Shown here: positions 32,885 through 40,919 of the stretch, one piece after another
How positions within the stretch are numbered: the first letter of the stretch is position 1
Layout of the letters: the number at the start of each line of letters is the position of its first letter
Assembly (NCBI GenBank): GCA_905216025.1
Contig: CAJMSE010000001.1
Span: 62,001-126,000 of the forward strand
DNA: 64,000 nucleotides
Origin: an uncultured bacterium
GTDB taxonomy: Bacteria; Bacteroidota; Bacteroidia; Bacteroidales; Bacteroidaceae
Direction of reading: 5' to 3'
Translations under genes and position numbers: made by a program
Notes under the pieces: generated by a model
Told to the model about the DNA's origin: nothing
Databases searched by the model: none
The model's input: only the letters and a program-made list of their open reading frames with translations

Positions 32885-34033
32885 TCAATCGTTCTTTTTC
32901 AGCGGTATGAACACGCTGAACGTGCTGCCTTCGCCCAAAACGGACTCTACCATCACATCACCTCCGTTCTTGACGGCAAAGTCCTTGCAGAGCTGAAGAC
33001 CAAGTCCACTACCCTCCTCGTTATTCGTCCCGCAGGTGCTTTTACCGTCCCTGAACAATCCGGCTATACGCTCAGGACTTATGCCGACGCCATGGTCACG
33101 CACGCTTATCCGCGCATTATCCCCTTCATGCCTCAATGTGATGTCTATGGAACTGTTCTCGTTGCTGAACTTTATCGCATTGCTGATAAAGTTTCTTAAA
33201 ACGGTCTTGAGCATGTCGTTATCCGCGCACACCGTGAGGCGCTCCGTCCCGAGGTCGCAGTTCAGCTTTATATGCTTGGTCTCCGCTATCATCACGAATA
33301 TGTCTACGACACCGGGTATGACGTCGTTGACATCGAAATCCTGATATACGACGTTAAGCCTGCCTGTCTGGCTCTTTGTCCATTTCAGAAGGTTGTTGAG
33401 CAGTCCGTGCGTCTCTTCCGATTCCTTGTTCGCCTTGTCTATGAGGCTGAAGAGCTCCGGGCCTATCATTTCAGGAGACACGGTGTTCACAAACAGGTTC
33501 AGCACCATGCGTATGCTTGCCATCGGCGAGCGCAGGTCGTGGGCTATCACCGAGTACATCTTGTCGCGGTTGTTTATCGTGTTCCTCAGTTCCTCATTCT
33601 GCCGGACGATTATACGGCGGGCGACGACGAGCGAAATCTGCTGCATCACACGCATTATGAGTTCTTCCTTGTTGAACGGCTTTGTCAGGAAGTCGTTGCC
33701 TCCGACCTTGAATCCCTGCACGAGGTCGGCCGGAGTGTTGAGAGCCGTAAGGAATATGATGGGAATGTCGGCCGTCTCCGGATTCTCCTTAAGAATCACC
33801 GCCGTATCAAACCCGTTCAGCTCTGGCATCATCACATCGAGCAGTATTAGGTCAGGATGCTCGGATTTGGCTTTCTCGATGCATTCCCGTCCGTTGCTTG
33901 CCGTGCAGATGCCGAACTGCTCCTTCGTCAGCAATATCTTCAGCAGCAACACATTGCTGACGACATCGTCGACGATGAGAATCTTATAGTCACTCCGGTT
34001 TATTTTCTCTTCAAGTGCGTCGCCCCACTCCAT
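32885..34033 (-). CDS. Response-regulator/histidine-kinase hybrid (REC-HisKA-HATPase)
   Basis: 382 residues, cytoplasmic. An N-terminal receiver has acidic VDD at 21-23, phospho-acceptor Asp66 in LLDVMMP, and KPF Lys near 118. HisKA has His165 in VIAHDLRSP. HATPase_c shows LRNFISNAIKFSN, RDHGVGIS and GSGLGLQLC. The receiver probably controls the kinase. No sensor or DNA-binding domain, so it likely belongs to a longer phosphorelay, possibly with the hybrid kinase at 27184. Its own promoter is at 34062-34069. Confidence 0.92.
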   Translation of the reverse strand: MEWGDALEEKINRSDYKILIVDDVVSNVLLLKILLTKEQFGICTASNGRECIEKAKSEHPDLILLDVMMPELNGFDTAVILKENPETADIPIIFLTALNTPADLVQGFKVGGNDFLTKPFNKEELIMRVMQQISLVVARRIIVRQNEELRNTINNRDKMYSVIAHDLRSPMASIRMVLNLFVNTVSPEMIGPELFSLIDKANKESEETHGLLNNLLKWTKSQTGRLNVVYQDFDVNDVIPGVVDIFVMIAETKHIKLNCDLGTERLTVCADNDMLKTVLRNFISNAIKFSNENSSIDITLRHEGDNARISVRDHGVGISPERIAGLFRDGKSTCGTNNEEGSGLGLQLCKDFAVKNGGDVMVESVLGEGSTFSVFIPLKKND

Positions 34034-34061
34034 GATAATCGGTTTTTAGTTAACATGAACG

Positions 34062-34069
34062 CAAATATA
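34062..34069 (-). promoter_or_regulatory. -7 promoter element for the REC-kinase gene
   Basis: The minus strand reads TATATTTG, 29 bases before the start at 34033. Confidence 0.55.
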
Positions 34070-34267
34070 CACTAAATATTCCGAATCAGCAATTTTTTTG
34101 TCAGTAAAATGCAGGCACGGGGATGCTTTAAGCCTATTATCGTCATTATTCCATGCCATCTGGTCTACACGCAACAGCGGCGTCCGGACGGCGCCCGCCC
34201 ACGGCATGGACGGCAGATGCCAACGGCATAGACGGCAGATGCAGACGCATGGACGGCAGATGAGACA

Positions 34268-34372
34268 GGCATACATATATCTACAGAAAAAAATACCATT
34301 GGTATTTTCCAAAAAACCATTGGTATTTTCTAAAAAACCAATGGTATTTTTTTCTGTAGATATATGTATGCC
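34268..34372. repeat. Perfect 36-bp inverted repeat with 33-base loop
   Basis: Arm 34268-34303 (GGCATACATATATCTACAGA... to CCATTGGT) is exactly complementary to 34337-34372. The loop repeats the arm tip twice more (ACCATTGGTATTTTC), so alternative hairpins can form. Just left are three GACGGCAGATG copies. Confidence 0.9.
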
Positions 34373-34436
34373 ATCTTTAAAGTGCATGCAGAGCCATGCC
34401 ACGGATGCCATTCTTAGATGAAAAGACGAATGTTTT

Positions 34437-34598
34437 TAAACGAAAAGGACGCAAAGACGCAAAGATAAAAAAGGCGCAGAAGCGCAGAGAACGGTCAATC
34501 TTCCATATCCCTGCGCCTTTGCGCCCTTTGCGTTAAAAGAATTCTCGCCTTAGCGTATTAAATTCTTTGCGTCTTTGCGACCTTTGCGTTTAAAAGCA
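34437..34598. repeat. CGCAAAG-type intergenic palindromic repeats downstream of carB
   Basis: A left arm with GGACGCAAAGACGCAAAG and AAGGCGCAGAAGCGCAG faces two right arms: CTGCGCCTTTGCGCCCTTTG with CGTT (34511-34533), and CTTTGCGTCTTTGCGACCTT with TGCGTTTA (34564-34592). It could fold in several ways and may serve as the carB terminator. Confidence 0.7.
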
Positions 34599-34612
34599 TT
34601 CGCCTTTGCCGT

Positions 34613-37600
34613 CTATTTATACTCTGCCCAACTCTTTATTGCGATATCCTCGAGCTTCGTCGAGCAGAAAGCGTTTATGAAGGCGCTTGCAAGCCGGCTG
34701 TTCGTGATGAGCGGCACGTTGAGGTCTATCGCCGCACGGCGTATCTTGTAGCCGTTGCTCAGCTCGCCGGCCGTGAGGTTCTTGGGGATGTTCACCACCA
34801 TATCTATCTCATGCCTGTGGAGCATGTCGAGAGCTTGGGGTTGCTTGTCCTCGGATGGCCAGTAGACCATGGTGTTCTCTATTCCGTTTTCCGTCAGGAA
34901 GCGCGACGTGCCGCCGGTGGCATACAGCCTGTAGCCGTTGGCGACGAGCGTGCGCGACGCATCGAGCATCTCGGCTTTCTGCTTGGCGCTTCCCGTAGAC
35001 AGCAGTATCGTCTTTTCGGGTATGCGGTAGCCCACCGAGAGCATGCTCTTGAGCAGCGCGCAGGTGGTGTCTTCGCCGATGCAGCCCACCTCGCCCGTCG
35101 AAGCCATGTCTACGCCGAGCACGGGGTCGGCCTTCTGCAGGCGGTTGAACGAGAACTGGCTGGCCTTGATTCCCACATAGTCGAGGTCGAAGAGGCTCTT
35201 GTGCGGCTTCTCCACGGGCAGGCCGAGCATCACCTTTGTGGCTATCTCGATTAGATTTATCTTAAGCACCTTGCTGACGAAGGGGAACGAACGCGATGCG
35301 CGCAGGTTGCACTCGATGACGAGGATGTCGTTGTCGCGGGCCATGAACTGGATGTTGAACGGACCGCTGATATGCAGTTCCTTGGCAATCTGACGGCTCA
35401 CGCGCTTTATCCGGCGCACGGTCTCGACATACAGCTTCTGCGGCGGGAACTGTATGGTGGCGTCTCCCGAATGCACGCCGGCAAACTCGATGTGCTCCGA
35501 TATGGCGTAGGCTATTATCTCGCCATCGCGAGCCACGGCGTCCATCTCTATCTCCTTGGCATGCTCGATAAACCGGCTCACCACTACGGGATGGTCTTCA
35601 GACACGTTGGCGGCGAGCTTGAGGAAGCGCTCGAGCTCTTCGCTGTTCGAGCAGACGTTCATGGCCGCGCCGGAGAGCACGTACGACGGGCGCACGAGCA
35701 CCGGGAAGCCCACGCGCTCTATGAACTTGTCTATATCTTCCATCGACGTGAGCGCGCTCCACTCCGGCTGGTTGATGCCGTTGCGCGTCAGCATCGAGGA
35801 GAACTTGGCGCGGTCTTCGGCGTTGTCGATGTCCTGTGCTGACGTGCCGAGTATGGGGACATGCTGCTCGTCGAGCCTCATGGCGAGGTTGTTAGGTATC
35901 TGTCCGCCGGTAGAGACTATCACGCCGTGGGGGCTCTCGAGGTCTATGATGTCCATGACGCGCTCAAACGTCAGCTCGTCGAAGTAGAGGCGGTCGCACA
36001 TGTCGTAGTCTGTCGACACGGTCTCGGGGTTGTAGTTTATCATCACCGAGCGGAAACCCTCGCGGCGTATGGTCTGCAATGCCTGCACGCCGCACCAGTC
36101 GAACTCGACCGACGAGCCTATACGGTAGGCTCCGGAGCCGAGGACGATTATCGAGCGCTTGTCCTTTGCGAAGTCGATATCGTGCGCCACGCCTGAATAA
36201 GTAAGGTAGAGATAGTTGGTCTGCGCAGGATATTCTGCGGCGAGGGTGTCTATCTGCTTCACGCAGGGCAGGATTCCGTAACCCTTGCGGAGGTTGCGCA
36301 CCACGAGTCCGGCCTTGGCCATGCTCCGCAGTTCGGCCTCAAGGCCTACGGCGCGTGCTATCTGGAAGTCGGTGAATCCGTATATCTTGGCCTCGCGCAG
36401 CAGTTCCCTGTCGAGGTTGTTGATGCTGTTCAGCGCCTTCATGCGCTCGTCGATGTTGATGATGTGCTTCAGCTTGCGCAGGAACCACTTGTCTATCTTC
36501 GTCAGGTCGTGAATCTGATCGATGGTGTATCCCTTGTGCATGGCCTTCGATATGATGAAGACGCGCTTGTCCGTGGGCTCGCGCAGTGCGGCGTCGATAT
36601 CGGGAATCTCGAGCTCCTTGTTCTCCACGAAGCCGTGCATGCCCTGCCCTATCATGCGCAGGCCTTTCTGGATGGCCTCCTCGAAGTTGCGTCCGATGGC
36701 CATCACCTCGCCGACAGACTTCATCGACGAGCCGAGTTCCTTGTCCACGCCGCGGAACTTGCTGAGGTCCCAGCGCGGTATCTTGCAGACGACGTAGTCG
36801 AGGGCGGGCTCGAAGAATGCGCTCGTGGTCTTGGTCACGGAGTTCTTCAGGTCGAAGAGACCGTAGCCCATGCCGAGCTTCGCGGCCACGAATGCGAGCG
36901 GATAACCCGTTGCTTTAGAGGCGAGTGCGGAAGAACGGCTCAGGCGGGCGTTGACCTCGATGACGCGATAGTCTTCGCTTGCCGGGTCGAAGGCATACTG
37001 CACGTTGCACTCTCCCACGATGCCGATGTGACGTATAATCTTTATCGAGAGCGCGCGGAGCTTGTGATACTCGCTGTTCGTGAGCGTCTGCGACGGGGCG
37101 ATGACGATGCTCTCTCCCGTGTGGATGCCGAGCGGGTCGAAGTTCTCCATGTTGCAGACAGTGATGCAGTTGTCGTAGCGGTCGCGCACGACCTCGTATT
37201 CTATCTCCTTCCAGCCCTTCAGACTCTTCTCCACAAGCACCTGGGGCGAGAACGAGAACGCCTTTTCAGCCAGCCGGTCAAGCTCCTCCTCATTGTCGCA
37301 GAAGCCGCTGCCGAGTCCGCCGAGGGCGTACGCCGCACGCAGGATGACGGGATAGCCGAGCGCGGCTGCGGCCCGGCGGGCCTCCTCGATGGTCTCGCAG
37401 GCCTCGCTCTTTATCGTCTTCACGTCAATCTCGTTCAGTTTCCCGACGAAAAGCTCGCGGTCTTCAGTGTCCATGATGGCCTGAACCGGAGTTCCGAGCA
37501 CCTTCACGTTATATTTTTCCAGCACGCCGCTCTTGTAGAGGGCCACTCCGCAGTTGAGCGCGGTCTGTCCGCCGAAGGCGAGCAGTATGCCGTCAGGCCT

Positions 37601-37840
37601 CTCTTTCTCGATGACGCGCTCCACGAAATAGGGCTGCACGGGCAGGAAATATATCTGGTCGGCAACGCCTTCCGATGTCTGCACCGTGGCGATGTTGGGG
37701 TTGATGAGCACCGTGTACACTCCCTCCTCGCGCAAAGCCTTCAGCGCCTGCGAACCGGAATAGTCGAACTCACCGGCCTCGCCTATCTTCAATGCTCCCG
37801 AACCGAGCAGCAGTACCTTCTTTATATTCTCGTCTTTCAT
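34613..37840 (-). CDS. carB: Carbamoyl-phosphate synthase, large (ammonia) chain
   Basis: 1075 residues, the normal length (E. coli 1073). It makes carbamoyl phosphate from ammonia supplied by CarA, bicarbonate and two ATP, for arginine and pyrimidine synthesis. Two homologous ATP-grasp halves are seen, each opening with a KKVLLLGSG or SIIVLGSGAYRIG loop. The first half has VIEVNARLSRSSALASKATG and the second VIECNLRASRSFPFVSKVLK. The C-terminal MGS-like regulatory domain (LVANGYRLYATGGTSRFL) is the usual allosteric site. Starts 4 bases after the carA stop, last in the amidotransferase run. Confidence 0.97.
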   Translation of the reverse strand: MKDENIKKVLLLGSGALKIGEAGEFDYSGSQALKALREEGVYTVLINPNIATVQTSEGVADQIYFLPVQPYFVERVIEKERPDGILLAFGGQTALNCGVALYKSGVLEKYNVKVLGTPVQAIMDTEDRELFVGKLNEIDVKTIKSEACETIEEARRAAAALGYPVILRAAYALGGLGSGFCDNEEELDRLAEKAFSFSPQVLVEKSLKGWKEIEYEVVRDRYDNCITVCNMENFDPLGIHTGESIVIAPSQTLTNSEYHKLRALSIKIIRHIGIVGECNVQYAFDPASEDYRVIEVNARLSRSSALASKATGYPLAFVAAKLGMGYGLFDLKNSVTKTTSAFFEPALDYVVCKIPRWDLSKFRGVDKELGSSMKSVGEVMAIGRNFEEAIQKGLRMIGQGMHGFVENKELEIPDIDAALREPTDKRVFIISKAMHKGYTIDQIHDLTKIDKWFLRKLKHIINIDERMKALNSINNLDRELLREAKIYGFTDFQIARAVGLEAELRSMAKAGLVVRNLRKGYGILPCVKQIDTLAAEYPAQTNYLYLTYSGVAHDIDFAKDKRSIIVLGSGAYRIGSSVEFDWCGVQALQTIRREGFRSVMINYNPETVSTDYDMCDRLYFDELTFERVMDIIDLESPHGVIVSTGGQIPNNLAMRLDEQHVPILGTSAQDIDNAEDRAKFSSMLTRNGINQPEWSALTSMEDIDKFIERVGFPVLVRPSYVLSGAAMNVCSNSEELERFLKLAANVSEDHPVVVSRFIEHAKEIEMDAVARDGEIIAYAISEHIEFAGVHSGDATIQFPPQKLYVETVRRIKRVSRQIAKELHISGPFNIQFMARDNDILVIECNLRASRSFPFVSKVLKINLIEIATKVMLGLPVEKPHKSLFDLDYVGIKASQFSFNRLQKADPVLGVDMASTGEVGCIGEDTTCALLKSMLSVGYRIPEKTILLSTGSAKQKAEMLDASRTLVANGYRLYATGGTSRFLTENGIENTMVYWPSEDKQPQALDMLHRHEIDMVVNIPKNLTAGELSNGYKIRRAAIDLNVPLITNSRLASAFINAFCSTKLEDIAIKSWAEYK

Positions 37841-37844
37841 CCTC

Positions 37845-38921
37845 TTACTTCAATTTATCAACAAAACGATCAAACATAAACTCTGTGTCCACAGGACCTG
37901 AACAGGCCTCGGGGTGGAACTGGCTTGTGAACCACGGGTTCTCCACATGCGAGATGCCCTCGTTCGAACCGTCGTTCATGTTTACGAAAAGCTCGCGCCA
38001 CTCCTTGCCGAGCGTGCGTGCGTCGACGGCATATCCATGGTTCTGGCTCGTGATGTAGCAGCGGTCTGTCCCCACCTCGCGCACCGGCTGGTTGTGCGAG
38101 CGGTGACCGTACTTCAGCTTGTATATCGTGGCGCCGCCGGCCTTTGCCAGCAGCTGGTTGCCCATACAGATGCCGCAGATAGGCTTGCGCGAGAGGCTCA
38201 TCTGCCTGCGTATCACCTCGACGGCCTCACCGCACATGTCGGGGTCGCCCGGACCGTTGCCGAGGAAGAGACCGTCGAAGTCCATCGACGTGTAGTCGTA
38301 GTTCCACGGCACGCGGATTACCTCCACGCCGCGGTCGATGAGACAGCGGATGATGTTGTGCTTCACGCCGCAGTCTACCAGCACAACCTTCTTTCCCGCG
38401 CCTTCGTTGTAGCGTATTATCTCCTTGCAGCTCACCTTGTCCACGAAGTTCACGCCCTCGTAGCAGGCCTGCGGGATATTATCCGGCTCGTCGTCAAAAA
38501 GTATCTTCCCCATCATCACGCCGTGCTCGCGCAGCACCTTGGTGAGCTGGCGGGTGTCGATGCCGGTGATGCCGGGCACGTGCTCGCGCTTCAGCCAGTC
38601 GGCAAGGCTCTCGGCAGCGTTCCAATGACTGTACTCCTCGCTATAGTCGGCCACGATTATGGCCGAGGCATAGATTTTGTCGCTCTCCATGAAAGTGGCG
38701 ATGCCGTCGCCACGGAACGTAAACGGGGGAACGCCGTAGTTTCCGACCAGTGGATAGGTAAGAGCCATCAGCTGGCCGGCGTATGACGGGTCGGTCAGGC
38801 TTTCGGGATAGCCCATCATTGCTGTGTTGAAGACAACCTCTCCGGCAACGGGGCTCTCATAACCGAATGACCGTCCGTGAAACCGTGTTCCGTCTTCAAG
38901 TTCTAACGTTACTTTTCTCAT
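37845..38921 (-). CDS. carA: Carbamoyl-phosphate synthase, small (glutaminase) chain
   Basis: 358 residues. The N-terminal CPSase small-chain domain (LELEDGTRFHGRSFGYESP, GYPESLTDPSYAGQ) precedes a class I glutamine amidotransferase domain with the nucleophile Cys in GICMGNQLLAKAGG and the His-Glu pair in FHPEACSGP. It releases ammonia into CarB. Upstream is the purF-like gene, 19 bases away. Confidence 0.96.
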   Translation of the reverse strand: MRKVTLELEDGTRFHGRSFGYESPVAGEVVFNTAMMGYPESLTDPSYAGQLMALTYPLVGNYGVPPFTFRGDGIATFMESDKIYASAIIVADYSEEYSHWNAAESLADWLKREHVPGITGIDTRQLTKVLREHGVMMGKILFDDEPDNIPQACYEGVNFVDKVSCKEIIRYNEGAGKKVVLVDCGVKHNIIRCLIDRGVEVIRVPWNYDYTSMDFDGLFLGNGPGDPDMCGEAVEVIRRQMSLSRKPICGICMGNQLLAKAGGATIYKLKYGHRSHNQPVREVGTDRCYITSQNHGYAVDARTLGKEWRELFVNMNDGSNEGISHVENPWFTSQFHPEACSGPVDTEFMFDRFVDKLK

Positions 38922-38940
38922 TTATCTGTGCTTTGTGTTC

Positions 38941-40836
38941 TTAAAACTTCTGCTCGTACTGATATACATTCTCTATAAAATCAACGAAAGCCCGGTTTGC
39001 GAGCTTCACGCCGCCGGGCGTGGGATAGTCGCCGGTGAAATACCAGTCGCCCTTATGGGCCGGTATTGCCGTGTGCAGACCCTCGATGCTCTGGAAGACA
39101 AGCTCTATCGGTGTGGTGACGCCCGCCGGACGGAGCATCTCGACCATCTTCGCGTTGAGTTCGTCCACCGTGAACGGCTTGTAGATGTCCTTGACGCAGC
39201 AGCGCATCTCGGCCTTCGGCTTCTTCAGCTCTTCCTTGCACCGCTTGTATGTGTCTTCGATAAGGCTGTGCATGCCGCGGTCCTTGAGCAGCCCGATGCA
39301 GGCCCTGAAGGCGATGAACTCCTCGAGGTGCGCCATGTCGATGCCGTAGTAGTCGGGGTAGCGTATCTGCGGCGACGAACTGACGATGACAATCTTCTTA
39401 GGATGCAGACGGTCGAGAATCTTGATGATGCTCTCGCGCAGCGTCGTTCCGCGCACGATGCTGTCGTCTATGATGACGAGGTTGTCCACTCCTGGCTCAA
39501 GCACCTCGTAGGTGATGTCGTACACATGCGACGCGAGGTCGTTGCGCGAGTTGCCCTCGGTGATGAACGTGCGCAGCTTGATATCCTTCCAGGCCGCCTT
39601 CTCCGAGCGCACGTACTGGTGGAGAATAGCCTCCAGTTCCTCACGTGTGGGTATGCGGTTGAGGCTCTCTATCGCCTTTATCTTCTGCTCGTTGACATAG
39701 TGCTTGAACCCGCCGAGCATGCCGTAGTATGCCACCTCGGCCGTGTTCGGGATGAAAGAGAACACCGTGTGGTCCATATCATGGTCTACAGCCTTGAGTA
39801 TCGACGGCACAAGCTGCTCGCCGAGTTTCTTCCGCTCGCGGTAGATATCGCGGTCGGAACCGCGGCTGAAGTAGATGCGCTCGAACGAGCAGGCTGAATC
39901 TCCGCGCCTCTCGAGCACCTGCTCCACGCGGCACTCGCCGCTCCTACTCACGAGGATGGCCTCGCCGGGATTCAGCTCCACCACGTCGTCGCACTCGATG
40001 TCGAACGTGGTCTGGAGCACGGGGCGCTCGCTCGCCACGACGACAATCTCGTCGTTACGGTAGTAGAAAGCCGGACGGATACCCCACGGGTCGCGCATGG
40101 AGAACATCTCGCCGCTGCCGGTGAGTCCGCAGACCACGTATCCGCCGTCGTAGTCGGGCATCGTGGTCTTCAGCACGTTGGTCAGGTTGACGTTACGCTC
40201 TATGTAACCGGTGATGGCCGTACCTTCGAGTCCCATCTCCTTGGCATCGGAGAAGTTGCGCTCCACCTCACGGTCGAGCCGGTGACCCATCCACTCGAGC
40301 ATGATATAGCTGTCGCTGTAGATGCGGGGGCACTGGCCCTGAGCCGTTATCTTGTCGAATATCTCATCGATATTGGTCATGTTGAAATTGCCGCAGAGGC
40401 ACAGGTTCTTTGCCTTCCAGTTGTTGCGGCGCAGGAAAGGATGGACATACTGCAGGCCGCTTTTCCCCGTGGTGGAATAGCGCAGATGTCCCATATACAG
40501 CTCGCCGGCAAAGGGAAGGTTCTCCTTTGCAAAAGCGGCATCGGCCAGCTGCCGGGCGGAAAGCCCCGTAAAATTCTTCTGCACAGCGGAGAATATCTCC
40601 GTTATGGCGTTTGCTCCCTCAGCCTTCTCGCGGAACATGTATTCGTTGCCGGGTGCCGTGTCGAGCTTGACACAGGCCATTCCGGCACCTTCCTGTCCGC
40701 GGTTGTGCTGTTTCTCCATCATCAGATAGAGTTTGTTAAGACCGTACATCCAAGTTCCATACTTGCGCTGGTAGTAGTCAAGCGGCTTGAGCAACCTTAT
40801 CATTGCCACGCCACACTCATGTTTTAACTGCTCCAT
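38941..40836 (-). CDS. purF: Amidophosphoribosyltransferase-type class II glutamine amidotransferase
   Basis: 631 residues, longer than the roughly 500 of typical PurF. The N-terminal nucleophile is Cys8 (HECGVAMI) after a 7-residue propeptide. QHNRGQEGAGMA is the glutaminase loop. The phosphoribosyltransferase half shows VFSFIPNTAEVA and the PRPP loop LVIIDDSIVRGTT, then SSSPQIRYPDYYGIDM. The reaction would be PRPP + Gln to phosphoribosylamine, the first purine step. The extra length is spread through the glutaminase half and a C-terminal tail. It may be a second, specialised PurF paralogue, since genomes of this group can carry more than one; I cannot check. Confidence 0.88.
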   Translation of the reverse strand: MEQLKHECGVAMIRLLKPLDYYQRKYGTWMYGLNKLYLMMEKQHNRGQEGAGMACVKLDTAPGNEYMFREKAEGANAITEIFSAVQKNFTGLSARQLADAAFAKENLPFAGELYMGHLRYSTTGKSGLQYVHPFLRRNNWKAKNLCLCGNFNMTNIDEIFDKITAQGQCPRIYSDSYIMLEWMGHRLDREVERNFSDAKEMGLEGTAITGYIERNVNLTNVLKTTMPDYDGGYVVCGLTGSGEMFSMRDPWGIRPAFYYRNDEIVVVASERPVLQTTFDIECDDVVELNPGEAILVSRSGECRVEQVLERRGDSACSFERIYFSRGSDRDIYRERKKLGEQLVPSILKAVDHDMDHTVFSFIPNTAEVAYYGMLGGFKHYVNEQKIKAIESLNRIPTREELEAILHQYVRSEKAAWKDIKLRTFITEGNSRNDLASHVYDITYEVLEPGVDNLVIIDDSIVRGTTLRESIIKILDRLHPKKIVIVSSSPQIRYPDYYGIDMAHLEEFIAFRACIGLLKDRGMHSLIEDTYKRCKEELKKPKAEMRCCVKDIYKPFTVDELNAKMVEMLRPAGVTTPIELVFQSIEGLHTAIPAHKGDWYFTGDYPTPGGVKLANRAFVDFIENVYQYEQKF

Positions 40837-40919
40837 TTATTATCCTTTATCTTTTTGTTTGTTGTTGAATACCCTCCGGTACCATTTCTCTTTTCGGTCT
40901 TTCTATATTGTCTGAAGTT

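Larger units (their letters stand above)
34034..34612. other. Repeat-filled intergenic region between the kinase gene and carB
   Basis: 579 bases. From left to right it holds the kinase promoter (34062-34069), three copies of GACGGCAGATG (starting near 34208, 34231 and 34252), a perfect 36-bp inverted repeat (34268-34372), and CGCAAAG-type repeats (34437-34598) ending 15 bases from the carB stop. Open frames crossing it on both strands are products of the repeats and are not supported as genes. Confidence 0.7.

Noticed and set aside
32220..32996. 258-codon plus-strand frame across fabD
   Set aside because: Antisense to fabD and running past its promoter; not protein-like.
34046..34421. Frames on both strands through the 36-bp inverted repeat
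   Set aside because: Their repeated peptides (such as FLENTNG and VFSKKP) come from the repeat itself. No conserved start context.
36464..37879. 471-codon plus-strand frame opposite carB
   Set aside because: It is fully antisense to carB, whose motifs are intact. Long antisense frames are common opposite GC-rich codons, and the translation is repetitive and unlike a protein.
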